Shown here: in pieces, positions 46,336 to 57,469 of the stretch
Position numbering within the stretch: position 1 is the first letter of the stretch
Layout of the letters: each line of letters starts with the position of its first letter
Assembly: GCA_934047225.1 (NCBI GenBank)
Contig: OW203987.1
Span: 30,151,501-30,215,500, forward strand
Source: Ypsolopha sequella
Lineage: Eukaryota; Arthropoda; Insecta; Lepidoptera; Ypsolophidae
Length of the DNA stretch: 64,000 bases
Reading direction: 5' to 3'
The notes under the pieces: model-generated
Seen by the model: only the letters and a program-made list of their open reading frames with translations
Database searches by the model: none
What the model was told of the DNA's origin: nothing
Position numbers and translations under genes: made by a program

Positions 46336-46507
46336 CATGACCAAACCCAAAATGGGACCTACCTGGAAGTATACTCTTTCAAACAAAAAAAGAATTGTTC
46401 AAATCGGTTGGGAAATGACAGAGTTATGGAGTAACAACGCCCAAAAAAAAAAAATAAAAAAAAACATACAGTCGAATTGAGAACCGCCTCCTTTTTGAAG
46501 TCGGTTA

Positions 46508-46737
46508 AAAACAAATATAATCTTGTGAACTTTTTATTATGATTGGCTCAAAAGGATTGTATCCAGACTCGTTAAACAGTGGAAAAAAAAGTACAACATC
46601 TATGGCACACAGGAAAGGCTGCAGGTTAGCCAACCATTGCAAATAAATAAAAAAAAAAAAAATAATAAAGCCCTAGGGCAAAATAATTGACTTTCTGTTC
46701 GGTTTTGATGCATAAAAAGTGGGCTTGCATTGAAAAA
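46508..46737 (+). repeat. Family HP repeat, copy 5, right part
   Basis: Resumes 'aaacaaatataatcttgtga' and ends TGCATTGAAAAA. Confidence 0.8.
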
Positions 46738-47419
46738 ATATAAAAGTAAATTAAAAACCTATAACTAAGTATAATTATATTATCATAATGTGTATCGCCA
46801 TAATCTATAATAATATCATATTTTAAACTTAGGTTTGCACACTCTTAGGTGCCTAGTGCAATAGAATAATAGGTAACATTTTTGTGAGTAATAGTCAAAA
46901 TTTGTCATTTCTATATTCAGTAATTCTATAATAACATTTACTGATGAGAAATTGTTTCACTTCTTTTACAAATTTATTATTATGTACCTTTAATAATAAG
47001 CAATATTATTGTAATAGTTTTCAGCAACCAAACATGTATTTCAGTTGAAGTTGGTAGTTACAAAACAAAGAAGTTGTGTGGAAGTTGAATAGCTTCTTTT
47101 CAATACAAATAAAATTTAATAATTATCTTACCATTGCTGGTATTACACTTACAATTATGATATGAATTGTTATGTGTTAATATTATAAGCTCTGATTACG
47201 TTCAATAAGTTAATAAAATAAAGAAGTGTCATGAGTAGTCTTGACACTCCGTGTCGTGGTTAAGGCGATATGCGAATAAATTACGGGTGTTTCTTTTCTG
47301 TGTATTTCATGAAATACACGGAAAATGTTAATACATTTCTGGTATATGCATTTTGACTATATAATCTAGGGTTTCGAAATTGGAAAACATGTTTGGATAA
47401 ATTTTCGTCGATGGAAATA
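46738..47419. other. Unassigned AT-rich DNA
   Basis: No supported feature. Confidence 0.5.
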
Positions 47420-47690
47420 ATGTCTTCAAACACACTTTATCTCCTCGTTTGACGAATAGGAACCTAAACAGAACTCAAACATATTTAATTAGATGTGTTT
47501 CAAAAATATCTAGAGATTAAATATTTGAAAAACCGTCATTTTTCCCTTTTGCCCTGAATCCGCCCCAATCGCACTGCGCGATTTTTCGCTTAGAGTGACA
47601 GTGACAAAAATAAAATTCGCATAGCTTCTTAAAAGTTGAACGTTCTTCGACTCGTGGGGTGTGGCAGGATAGCAGAACGAAATCGGTTCA
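47420..47690 (+). repeat. Dispersed repeat, partner of 8255-8620
   Basis: See the 8.3-kb copy for shared blocks. Here 'gccctgaatccgccccaatc' and 'gcactgcgcgatttttcgct' are better preserved. Confidence 0.5.
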
Positions 47691-48461
47691 GAGAATGGAT
47701 GGTGATGAAAGAGTAAAGTTATATTACTGGTGATTCAAATATAATTAAGTGTTCAGAGTGATACACACTTGCTTTTGAAACAATAATCAAACGGATTTGA
47801 TAGGTATATACGATGTTTCATAGTCGTATTATTAAGCTGCAAAAAGTCTTAGTGCACTATAAAGAGAAAACTACCAAAATAATAAAAGATGAGTGTTCTT
47901 TTGGATTATTTACTTGTTTTATTGTGCCTTTGACATCCCACTGATTTAATAATGTATTTGTTCAATATTTTAACTGGAAGTAAGGACTAATAATTGAATA
48001 TAGGTTCGAAACCTATTTTATTGTATGTTATGGCTGACAGAATAAATATCTCACATAATGATTAGCTTTTGTTTCATGGATTGTTCACAAAAGCTGTGGA
48101 AAAAGAGTAGTAAACACAGATCCTATATGGAAGGTTCGACTCCTTACATTAAAACCAAATAATAAATTTGTTTTAAAATAATAAATATAGCACAGATTTC
48201 ACACTTAATTAAACACCTGCATGGCAGTTGATTTGAGCAGGATAGACAAGACAACTTAAAAACAAAAGCGTTAGAGCAGGATGAAAGTTTAGCTTGATAA
48301 ATTTAAATACCTTATTTAAATAGTCGCGGAAAAATGGTTGTTTGGTATGATCAGTAGAGAACCGGGGTTAAGTTTCAAAGCAGGTCTCAGATACACCTAG
48401 TAGCACGTTATTACAATTTGCGAGTATAAGTATAACAAAAAAAAAAAAAAAACGGAAACGA
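47691..48461. other. Unassigned AT-rich DNA
   Basis: No supported feature; ends in an A-run. Confidence 0.5.
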
Positions 48462-48632
48462 CGGGCAGCGGCGTCACTGGTGTGAGGGTTCTGGCACCGC
48501 GCTCACCAACCCGCCTGCCCAGCGTGTGTGAGTATAGGCAATTCTTCCAGGATGACCGCCGGGAGTGGCAAAGTCCTGGAAAGGCTTATGTCCAGCAATG
48601 GACAAACTAGGCTGATGGATGGATCGATGAAA
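48462..48632 (+). mobile_element. 5'-truncated LINE tail ending in GATG repeats, second copy
   Basis: Nearly identical to 24380-24540, including the closing frame (EYRQFFQDDRREWQ, then AYVQQWTN, stop) and 'ctgatggatggatcgatg'. Truncated more severely than the first copy. Confidence 0.75.
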
Positions 48633-49410
48633 CTGTTTAAAGGTATTTAAATGTTCTCTTATCTAGAAAAGGCTAAATACATTTTGAAAAAAAAAAAATT
48701 TTCAGAGATAAAATACTGGCTGACAAATAAGAAAAAAAAAAGAAAAATAAAAGTATACCTCGAGTACAGAGTAGAAACTTTCTTGGTGAATTTGAACGTG
48801 ACTACACTCCGAGATGCGTGCTCAGTCTGAGTAACAGTTCAATTAAGCTATTTTTGCTTTTTCCATTTCCACTAAAAGATTAACTAGTTGACTGGTAAAA
48901 TGTTATTTTGATTAAAAAAAATAGATTTAGAACTTCAGTGAATCTTCAACAGATCTTTTTATATGTGTTTAATAATGAAACTTTGTATACAAAATACACG
49001 AAAAATCTCGTCTCGAGTTTGCTATATGCACTTGCAACCAGCCAGCTATCAGTATGGAGTCCGGTGATTATTCAACTTTATTACAAGAACTTAAGATCGA
49101 AAACCAGAATACGCAAATCCACGCTTAGAATTTATTTAAGCATCGATATTTGAGTTGCTTTTGAGCAACGGATGGTAAATCTAAGTAATATTTAGTCACG
49201 TGTTTAGAAGATTATAAATTTAAATTTGGCTTATTTAGAAATATGCACCTTTGTGCCCTCTTAGCACCAAAAATACTTAATGAGTCGGGATGGCTCTTAC
49301 GTATTTTGAAAAATGGTAGACACTACGACCTGATATTAATTCTAAGTTGCCTAAAGCTACTTTTCTTTCTAAAATAATTTAAGTAAAATTACACTATATT
49401 TTATTATAAA
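48633..49410. other. Unassigned DNA
   Basis: No supported feature. Confidence 0.5.
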
Positions 49411-49645
49411 CTCCACAGTCCACCCCTGGTACATCCGCTATTCATCGACGACTTTTACGTCCCAAACGTGATGGGTGTTGAGCCCAACGCCGCCGTACTT
49501 CGGGCACAAACCAACCAACAACTTAACGTGCCGTTCGAAGCACACAGACCGAACACTAATTATTGTGCAGTGTGGGGATTGAACCTACGATCTTTGGGTT
49601 AGCAGGAGGCAAGTGCTCTACCGTTTACCATAGAGGCAGTCTCAC
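49411..49645 (-). mobile_element. SINE family SN, minus strand, with tRNA-like head
   Basis: On the minus strand the head reads 'ctatggtaaacggtagagca', then the B box GGTTCAATCC, then 'gtttgtgcccgaagtacggc' and 'cacgtttgggacgtaaaag'. The extreme 3' end is missing. Confidence 0.75.
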
Positions 49646-49706
49646 ATGAAGAGTACAGGGAAAGAACAATGAATGACACATCGTAAGGAATATTTTTTTT
49701 TCGTGT

Positions 49707-49800
49707 TAGGGGATCAGAGGTGTTTTCGAGTATGGACTGTGAAATACTAGTCACATTCCAAACTCGCACACCCACGATTCACCAACGATTAATAATGTCG
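49707..49800 (-). mobile_element. SINE family SN, 3' part, minus strand
   Basis: Minus strand carries 'gtgaatcgtgggtgtgcgag', 'tttcacagtccatactcg' and 'acacctctgatcccct'. It lies about 60 bp from the previous SINE in the same orientation and supplies the 3' part that copy lacks, but the order on the chromosome means they are not simply one element. Confidence 0.65.
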
Positions 49801-50482
49801 TTAAGCAAACAGAAATACGCACTCAGCAATGTTGCTGTTTGTTAGTCTTGTATTAGAACTTTATTATACGTACGTGTAAAAATAATGCAGAAGGGCGCGT
49901 GAAAATAAAAATTGATACTGATATAAAAAACTGTTTTTAAAAAAATAAGTGTAAAATATTACAACCTTAAAAATGCCATCACTTTTTCTTACAAAATTGC
50001 AAATGCGATGCTCTGATGTTTAGGAATGCAGCCCCATTTAACCCTGCAATGCATCAGGCACTGTATAATACGTCTGGCAGACGAGCCGCATTGAGTGCTC
50101 CGTACGACGAGGCCGCAATTTCCTGGAGTCGAGACGTTCGCATTCTTTCTCTTGTTTTGTTCCAACGAGAAGCTAGAGTAGAAATATAGAATGGTATGGA
50201 GATGACAAATGACGTGTGCAATTGGGAGTTAGGAAAACAAATGTGCGTGGAATTTAATAGTTACTTACATAATATGTCGATACTTTCTTTTTAAAATTAT
50301 TTTGGCGAATCGATTGGACCATGGATTTAAAGGGTTCTGGGTACAAAACAGACCTAGCTTCTATATTATAAAACTTAGCATGGCAGCTGATTACAGGTAA
50401 TTAATGGTTTAAGAATAAAACGTAAAAAGTAAAACGTAGATTTCAACATATTTTGATATCTACAAATACATTTAAATATATG
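49801..50482. other. Unassigned DNA
   Basis: A GC-richer stretch at 50030-50170 has no open frame I can identify. Otherwise AT-rich. Confidence 0.45.
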
Positions 50483-50487
50483 TTATT

Positions 50488-50933
50488 TGTTCACGCTACA
50501 CTACGTTACCATCATGACGTTAGAACATGACGTGTCATTCGCGTGCGCATGCGCGGATGACCACTCCCCCCCCCCCGCCGCGCGCGGATCGAGGCGCGCG
50601 CGGGCGCTGGACTCTCTCTGTTGCGTCCGAACTCTCGAGAGAACGACACACGTGTATAAACATTCGTGCCGCCGATACAAACAATCTCGCGTATTCACCG
50701 TGTCTTGTGAACATATAAGTGCTGTGTAATACTCCAAGACATTCTGCACATCCCTGTCCAAGATCAGCCCTGTCATCATCAGCCCGACAAGGAGTACACC
50801 ACGCGGCACATTGTCAGCGCATTCGTCGGCTCGCCCATAAACATTCCAACCAGGTCAGTGCACCCACATTGTTTTCCACAATTCTCCCGTGTCAAATCCC
50901 ATCAGCCCTGCATTCCTGTAGCCAGCGGTTACA
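50488..50933 (+). repeat. 5' LTR of the BEL element
   Basis: TGTTCACG...GGTTACA. CpG-rich first half with an 11-base C-run, and a TATA-like 'cgtgtataaacattcg' at about 50651. Its distal half (from 'tcgcgtatt') matches the LTR at 29893; the first half is different. Confidence 0.92.
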
Positions 50934-50936
50934 TTT

Positions 50937-50954
50937 TGGTCCTTCGAGCCGGAT
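50937..50954 (+). promoter_or_regulatory. Primer-binding site (tRNA-Tyr)
   Basis: 'tggtccttcgagccggat' begins three bases after the LTR and is the complement of the 3' end of the eukaryotic tRNA-Tyr (…CCGGCTCGAAGGA plus CCA). Confidence 0.8.
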
Positions 50955-51100
50955 CGCCAAGTAGGTCTCGGGTAGGTAGTCAACAGTGACTACCTACAAT
51001 AACAGAGCACTATGAAGGCGAGGACGACCAGCACTCAGCACACTCAGCACACTCATCACACATTCACTCATCACATACACACTCAGCTCATTGTCACTCA

Positions 51101-54100
51101 ATGACTTCAACTCCAACAGAAGATTCCTGTAACTCCGCACAACGTGTAGTGAACGTCACTAACACACCAATTTTGTTGCCAACCGTCTCACTTAAAATAG
51201 CAGACGTAAATGGTCAATTTCACTCAGCACGAGCCCTGTTAGACTGTGGAAGTATGCTGACTCTTTGTTCTCAGCGCATGGCCACAATTTTAAATTTACC
51301 ATTAAAACATACATCTCTAAAAATCGCAGGAGTTGGAAATCAGCACACACAAAATTCAAAGGCATCAATCACAATTGTATGCCGACCTACTCACCGTGAC
51401 ACACCTATGATCACGGCCACAGCCCATATATTGAAGAACGTAACTGGGTACCTACCGTTGGAAAAGGTTCCAGATCTCGCTCAGTTAACAGGTCACCCAC
51501 CAATTCCCCTTGCTGATCGAGAATATCACACACCAGCTCCGGTTGATCTAATACTAGGATCTGACGTTCTTGGTCAAGTGTTAGACGGAACCAAGGTTTC
51601 GCTCGGCCCTGGCAAGCCTATAGCCTTCGGCACGATATTTGATTTTACATTGATTGGACCTTTCGAAAGTTTACATACTTCACCCACGAATCAGGTCAAC
51701 TCAGTTCACATTGTCGGCTCTCACACAGACTCAGAGCATTCCACTCATGACATTCACAAAAGTCTTGAGAGGTTTTGGGAATCTGAGGAACCCCAAACCT
51801 ACAAGCATACCAGCCCATTAGAGGATCAGTGTGAGGACATTTTCCGCACCACAACTACTCGTGAACCATCAGGTCAATATGTGGTTACACTGCCCTTTCT
51901 GCACAACGCGCCGACATTAGGTTCCACTCACGCTATTGCACTGCGCAGGTTTCTCAACTTAGAGAAGAAGCTGCAAGCGAACCCGCCCTTCCGCTCGAAA
52001 TACGTAGAATTCATGTCAGATTACATAAAATTGGGACATATGTCGCCGTGTCACCCCAATACCTTTGCTCATAAATCCCATTTCTATATCCCACATCATG
52101 GCATATTCAAGCCAGGGTCAGAAAAGTTACGCTGCGTGTTTGACGGAAGTTGTAAGAGTTCAAACGGCGTCAATCTAAATGATTGTCTTCATACAGGTCC
52201 AGCTCTTCAGCAAGATATTGTTGACATTATCATGTCCTTCAGGATCCACTCACAAGTTTTCAGCACAGACATCCGAATGATGTTCCGAAATATACTCATT
52301 CACCCAGAGCAAAGACGTTTTCAACTCATTCTCTGGCGGTCTTCACCCGACCAGCCCTTGCTCACGTATGCCCTTAATACCGTCACATATGGATTAAGGT
52401 CCAGCCCATACCATGCCATCCGCACTTTACTCCAATTGGCTGATGACGAAGGTCATCGCTACCCCCACGCTGCTCAGGTCCTCCGCAAATCAATATTTGT
52501 GGACGACATTCTCTCAGGTGCAGATTCTGTAGAATCTGCTCAGTCGCTCCAAAGCGAACTGATCGAGTTACTCGCCCTAGGTGGCTTTCAGCTCAGTAAA
52601 TGGACATCCAACTCGCCCCAGCTCCTTGAACGGTTCCCAGATGACCAGTGCGACATGCCCAAGGACTTTGACTTCAGTCCCGACTCTAATTCCATTAAGG
52701 TTCTGGGAATACAGTGGATTCCTCAAACTGATGAGTTCACTTATCGCATTTCTCTGCCCACTCATGCTCAAGTCACAAAGCGCTCCATTCTCAGTACAGT
52801 AGCGTCTCTCTATGAACCCAATGGCTGGGTTACTCCAGTCATCTTCCGCGCAAAGATTCTTCTCCAGAAGCTTTGGCTTCTGAAAATAGGATGGGATGAG
52901 CCTATCTCTGAAGAAGTCCACACAGAGTGGCAACACATCTCAGAGGATCTTCCTCAGCTCTCAAACCTCCGTTTACCTCGACACATTTGTAAGTACAAGC
53001 CCACGTCTACTTACTCACTTCACGGGTTCGCGGACGCATCAGAGGCTGGCTTTGGTGCCGCTATCTACCTTCATGAGCGCAATATCACTGGACATGTCAA
53101 TGTACACCTAATCATTGGCAAGTCCAAGGTCGCACCCATAAAGACTCGTCTCTCAATCCCGAAATTGGAGTTGTCAGCCGCGACTCTTTTATCTCAGCTC
53201 ATGACTCGAGTGTCAGCCCAATTGTCAGCTCATATAGCCATTCAAACACACACATGCTGGTCAGATAGCACAATAGTGTTGGCATGGCTCAATACGCCAC
53301 CTCACCGATTACAGACTTTCGAGGCCAATCGAGTGGCTAAGATCACAGCTATTTCAACTAGCCATACGTGGAGGCATGTGCCCACGAATCTCAACCCTGC
53401 TGACTGTGCAAGCAGAGGCATGTCTGCCCAGTCTCTCTCACTTCATGACCTTTGGTGGTCACCCAGTTGGCTCAAAGAACCTACCTGCACTTGGCCCAAG
53501 ATGCCACCCGCTCTAGGCCATCATGCTCTCCCAGGCCTTAAGCCCAAAAAGGTACCAGCACACATAGCAGTCCCAGATATCGATATGGACTTGCTCACTC
53601 GCTACAGCTCACTTGACAAGCTCGTCGGAGTGACGGCTTGTATTAAAAGGTTCATATTCAATTGTCGGCACAGCCCAGATGCACGGCGCTCTGGTCCGTT
53701 GACAGTTAGTGAACGCAGGGACGCTCTGTTGCACTGGGTCCGCTCTGTTCAGCACAATGAGTTTGCTGAAGACATTAATCGTATCCAGACTGATAAGGTT
53801 TGTCCCGTTCGGCTCCAGCGTCTCTCGCCCTTCATAAAGGACGGCCTCTTGAGAGTCGGTGGTCGTCTCTCTCACGCGTCAATTAGGTATGACGCTCAAC
53901 ACCCACTCATTCTACCCAGTTCAAGTCCGCTCGTAGATCTCATTATAGATCACTATCACACAATACACTGCCACCCTGGAGCTGACACATTACACGCCAT
54001 ATTACGCCAGCAGTACTGGATTCTGTCCGCTCGTCGTATTATTAGACACCGCGTGTTTAAATGTATTAGATGTTTCCGGTGCCGCGCTCAGCCTAAGGCT

Positions 54101-55135
54101 CCGCTCATGGCTGATCTCCCAGCAGACAGAGTTACTCCTCAGCCAGTTTTTAGTCACGTCACGACGGACTTTGCTGGCCACTTCTTCGTTAAATCCAGCA
54201 CGTTGAGGAACGCGAAACTCATAAAAGCGTACTTTTGTATTTTCGTTTGCCTCGCAACAAAGGCGGTTCATTTGGAACCAGTCTCTGCACTCTCAACGGA
54301 AGCGTTCTTTGCGGCATTGCAACGTTTTATCTCACGTCGCGGTACTCCGGTTCTCATTCGTTCAGACTGCGGCACAAACTATGTAGGTGCTAGGAATCAA
54401 CTCATTGAAGTTCAGAACTTCCTCAGGTCAAACAATGATGCAATCACTCACAAGCTCGCGAATCAGCACATAACTTGGTTACTGAACCCGCCTAAAGGGC
54501 CTTGGTTCGGCGCACTGCACGAAATAAACGTAAAATCCACCAAGCAACTACTTTATCGTGTGATAGGTGAACAGCACCTCACTTTTGAGGAATTCACTAC
54601 TCTTTTGGCTCGAATTGAGGCTGTACTCAATTCAAGACCCCTCTGCCCAATTTCATCCGACCCTACGGACTTTGAACCTCTCACGGCCGGACATTTCATT
54701 ATTGGTCGTCCGCTCACCGCTCTACCTGAGCAGTCTTTTGACGACAGACCCATATCTGCTCTTAAACGGTTTCAACTCATTCAAGCGCTCTCTCAGCGCT
54801 TTTGGACTCTCTGGTCCAGATCCTACCTCCATACCCTGCAAACCCGCTCCAAATGGCTCTCCCCTTCTTCCCCTCCTCAAGTGGGTGAACTGGTCCTCAT
54901 CAAAGAGGATGACCTGCCTCCGCTCCAATGGAAGTTGGGAAGAATTCTCCGCACGATACCTGGCAAGGATGGAGTGATACGAGTTGTGGATCTGGACACA
55001 GCTCATGGAAATCTGCGACGACCTGTGTTCAAGATAGCCAGGCTGCCGTTGGATTCAGCTCAAGAGGAGCCGCAGCCCCGGCCCCCCCAGGATGTTCACG
55101 CTACACTACGTTACCAGCATGACGTTAGAACATGA
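51101..55135 (+). CDS. BEL/Pao Pol polyprotein: protease, reverse transcriptase, RNase H, integrase
   Basis: 1344 residues from the ATG at 51101. Domain order: aspartic protease (LLDCGSMLTL, active Asp at residue 48); reverse transcriptase (FSTDIRMMFRNI, YGLRSSPYHAIRTL, catalytic FVDD with Asp 468-469); RNase H (GFADASEAG with D645; PKLELSAATL; CWSDST); integrase zinc-binding HxxxxH near 951 and Cys 988 and 991; integrase core D1023, D1089 and E1141; a C-terminal domain with VGELVLIKEDDLPPLQWKLG. All catalytic residues I looked for are present. Pol of this family normally follows gag, fused or in the next frame; here the frame begins at the protease. The last 43 bases lie in the 3' LTR. Confidence 0.93.
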   Translation: MTSTPTEDSCNSAQRVVNVTNTPILLPTVSLKIADVNGQFHSARALLDCGSMLTLCSQRMATILNLPLKHTSLKIAGVGNQHTQNSKASITIVCRPTHRDTPMITATAHILKNVTGYLPLEKVPDLAQLTGHPPIPLADREYHTPAPVDLILGSDVLGQVLDGTKVSLGPGKPIAFGTIFDFTLIGPFESLHTSPTNQVNSVHIVGSHTDSEHSTHDIHKSLERFWESEEPQTYKHTSPLEDQCEDIFRTTTTREPSGQYVVTLPFLHNAPTLGSTHAIALRRFLNLEKKLQANPPFRSKYVEFMSDYIKLGHMSPCHPNTFAHKSHFYIPHHGIFKPGSEKLRCVFDGSCKSSNGVNLNDCLHTGPALQQDIVDIIMSFRIHSQVFSTDIRMMFRNILIHPEQRRFQLILWRSSPDQPLLTYALNTVTYGLRSSPYHAIRTLLQLADDEGHRYPHAAQVLRKSIFVDDILSGADSVESAQSLQSELIELLALGGFQLSKWTSNSPQLLERFPDDQCDMPKDFDFSPDSNSIKVLGIQWIPQTDEFTYRISLPTHAQVTKRSILSTVASLYEPNGWVTPVIFRAKILLQKLWLLKIGWDEPISEEVHTEWQHISEDLPQLSNLRLPRHICKYKPTSTYSLHGFADASEAGFGAAIYLHERNITGHVNVHLIIGKSKVAPIKTRLSIPKLELSAATLLSQLMTRVSAQLSAHIAIQTHTCWSDSTIVLAWLNTPPHRLQTFEANRVAKITAISTSHTWRHVPTNLNPADCASRGMSAQSLSLHDLWWSPSWLKEPTCTWPKMPPALGHHALPGLKPKKVPAHIAVPDIDMDLLTRYSSLDKLVGVTACIKRFIFNCRHSPDARRSGPLTVSERRDALLHWVRSVQHNEFAEDINRIQTDKVCPVRLQRLSPFIKDGLLRVGGRLSHASIRYDAQHPLILPSSSPLVDLIIDHYHTIHCHPGADTLHAILRQQYWILSARRIIRHRVFKCIRCFRCRAQPKAPLMADLPADRVTPQPVFSHVTTDFAGHFFVKSSTLRNAKLIKAYFCIFVCLATKAVHLEPVSALSTEAFFAALQRFISRRGTPVLIRSDCGTNYVGARNQLIEVQNFLRSNNDAITHKLANQHITWLLNPPKGPWFGALHEINVKSTKQLLYRVIGEQHLTFEEFTTLLARIEAVLNSRPLCPISSDPTDFEPLTAGHFIIGRPLTALPEQSFDDRPISALKRFQLIQALSQRFWTLWSRSYLHTLQTRSKWLSPSSPPQVGELVLIKEDDLPPLQWKLGRILRTIPGKDGVIRVVDLDTAHGNLRRPVFKIARLPLDSAQEEPQPRPPQDVHATLRYQHDVRT

Positions 55136-55538
55136 CGTGTCATTCGCGTGCGCATGCGCGGATGACCACTCCCCCCCCCCCGCCGCGCGCGGATCGAGGC
55201 GCGCGCGGGCGCTGGACTCTCTCTGTTGCGTCCGAACTCTCGAGAGAACGACACACGTGTATAAACATTCGTGCCGCCGATACAAACAATCTCGCGTATT
55301 CACCGTGTCTTGTGAACATATAAGTGCTGTGTAATACTCCAAGACATTCTGCACATCCCTGTCCAAGATCAGCCCTGTCATCATCAGCCCGACAAGGAGT
55401 ACACCACGCGGCACATTGTCAGCGCATTCGTCGGCTCGCCCATAAACATTCCAACCAGGTCAGTGCACCCACATTGTTTTCCACAATTCTCCCGTGTCAA
55501 ATCCCATCAGCCCTGCATTCCTGTAGCCAGCGGTTACA
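55093..55538 (+). repeat. 3' LTR of the BEL element
   Basis: Same as the 5' LTR apart from one substitution near position 27 of the LTR ('ttaccag' instead of 'ttaccat'). Confidence 0.92.
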
Positions 55539-55543
55539 TTATT

Positions 55544-56587
55544 ATAATACCATAATTTAAATATTAGTAAAATAATCTACTCTGTGACTTTCCTTCTTTA
55601 TAGAAGACCATTGCAAAAAGTTTTTTTTTTAAATAAAGCTAAAGTATTTTCTAAAATTAAAAATAAAACGAAGTCTTTTGAAGTCAAAATATAGGTTGAT
55701 TCAGTCACAATAAATGTCAATAATCAAAATGAGATTAGCTTCTAGATTGTCGAATAAAATATATAGATAAAATATATCTACTGATATACATATAATATAT
55801 GTCGTCATCATTTTGTAGAATACGGTAAATTGTAAAGTATCAGGTGTGACTACGAGCGAAGCGAGGTTTTCATGTAAATAAATTTTGGGAGCCGAGCGAA
55901 GCGGAGTGGAGTGAGGTGACTCTTAGAGTTCTACAAGAATTACGATATGCCTTAACAAATTTGTAAAATGCCGAAAAACATGAATAAAAATATTAGATAT
56001 TCGTTTTATTTAGGTTTTTTAAACAACCTCAGGCCGAAGCGCACTCGTATTCAATGTATCCTCTAAAAAGACAACTTTATAGGACACCGGATACACTATC
56101 TACACCAATACATTTCAGGAATCCTCTAAAGAAAACAAATTCCCCCGCTCCTTCACCCCTCAGGCGGTATCTTCGTAACGATTGTAAAAGTCGACGCCAA
56201 TGTGACCGTATGTCCGGGGTCTTATCTAAGCAATAAAACTAGATACAGCTGAAGCGAGCTGTGCCCACCAAACAAGCAGAACTCGTCTTTATTTCCTCGC
56301 AATACGATATTTATTACAAGCTAACAAGGTTACATGTATAAATAATACCGTTCGACTTAACGTACGAATAGTCAGGTCAGATTTCTTTCAGTCGTACGTA
56401 AGGGTATTAAGAAAGCCACTCTTAATACTTTTGCTGCAATGGAAGGTTGAATAAATATTTCCTAGCTTTAGATTCTGACGTAGAAGAAAATTCTTCGCGT
56501 TTAAAATGTAAACGGTTTGCGTTTTACATAACGGCATGAAAAACGCGTTTCAAATATGCATGTGCAATTTAGAGGAGTAACGTGAAA
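55544..56587. other. Unassigned DNA
   Basis: Contains 'gactacgagcgaagcgaggt' and 'gccgagcgaagcggagtg' at 55848-55910, a short GC-richer motif of a kind common in moth repeats. No gene seen. Confidence 0.45.
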
Positions 56588-57296
56588 CAGCGATGGCTCA
56601 GCCAGTAATAATGACATCATACTTACTTTTAATCTTGAGACAAAGGTTCAAATCCCGGCAGTGGAGCAATCACCAATGCGATTCTCAGCTTTTATGTTTC
56701 AAAGTTTTTTCAATGCAAGTGCTCGTAAAGGCCCACTTTTTATACATCAAAACCGAACAGAAAGTCGATTATTTTGTCCTAGGGCTTTATTATTTTTTAT
56801 TTTATTTATTTACAACCTTTCCTGTGTACCATAAATATTATCCTTTTTTTCCACTGTTTAACGGCTCTGGATACAGTCCTTTTGAGCCAATCATAATTGA
56901 AAGTTCACAAGATTATATTTGTTTTCATTTCCTCACACTATGCATTGAAAAACGTAGTATGATACACGGGCGTAAAAGCAATAAATTACTCGGTTACGTT
57001 TAAAACACTCGCTACGCTCGTGATTGAAATAATTTGTTCCTTTTCACCCTTGTAGCATAAACTACTATTATATTATGTATAATTGGGTACCACTTGACGG
57101 TGAATAAAAACAAACCTGTGAGGTAAAACTGCATGCCCTAAAAGTGTGTATTTGTGCCCAAAGTACGCCAATAAAACTTACCTACTCGCTGGGACGGTAA
57201 AATTATGGGTGAAAAGATAGTGTCGACTTTTCTAGTGACAGTCTCGCCTCGGAAACATCTCTGACAACCCACTTGAGGAATTAAATCGTGACGATA
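56588..57296 (+). mobile_element. SINE family SN, split by an HP repeat
   Basis: The head at 56588-56704 has a tRNA-like start and the B-box-like GGTTCAAATCC. The body resumes at about 57083 ('gtaccacttgacggtgaa', 'ctgcatgccctaaaagtgtg', 'gtgcccaaagtacgcc') and ends 'aaatcgtgacgatatta'. About 360 bp of HP repeat lies between. Confidence 0.7.
56706..57067 (-). repeat. Family HP repeat, copy 6, minus orientation
   Basis: Runs TTTTTCAATGCA to the terminal hairpin and 'gcataaactacta'. The loop-proximal arm is changed (TGATTGAAAT instead of TGTTTTAAAT). Confidence 0.8.
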
Positions 57297-57379
57297 TTAT
57301 TTTAGTTATAAAAGAGATCAGCATACCCCTTTAAAAACTTGGAAAACTCTCAAATGCATGGGCAATTACACCTTTATAT

Positions 57380-57469
57380 ACTTTACGGACATACTTAGTT
57401 ATATTTCTTACCTTTGACATGTTTACTTTACGGACATACTTAGTTATATTTCTTACCTTTGACATGTTT
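57380..57469 (+). repeat. Perfect 45-bp tandem duplication
   Basis: 57380-57424 and 57425-57469 are identical ('actttacggacatacttagt' onward). Either a recent event or an assembly artefact. Confidence 0.92.

Larger units (their letters stand above)
45486..46507 (+). mobile_element. TIR element with internal hairpin, inserted in an HP repeat
   Basis: Left end 'taaaataaacttttaac' plus CAACCGACTTCAA; right end 'gtcgaattgagaaccgcctc', T-run, GAAGTCGGTT. The short ACCGACTTCAA motif is inverted at the two ends. The interior holds a 159-bp inverted repeat, then three tandem units of about 125 bp around 'gccgcaatctcgagttatgtg', then unique sequence. No transposase. A stripped version is at 20045-20188. 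Confidence 0.75.
50488..55538 (+). mobile_element. BEL/Pao LTR retrotransposon, structurally complete but gag-less
   Basis: 446-bp LTRs at 50488-50933 and 55093-55538 differ at one position that I can find. Target duplication TTATT at 50483-50487 and 55539-55543. A tRNA-Tyr primer site follows the 5' LTR; a leader of only about 165 bp precedes one long pol frame. There is no room for gag. The near-identical LTRs and intact pol indicate recent movement, so either Gag came from another element or the family has lost it. Confidence 0.92.
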
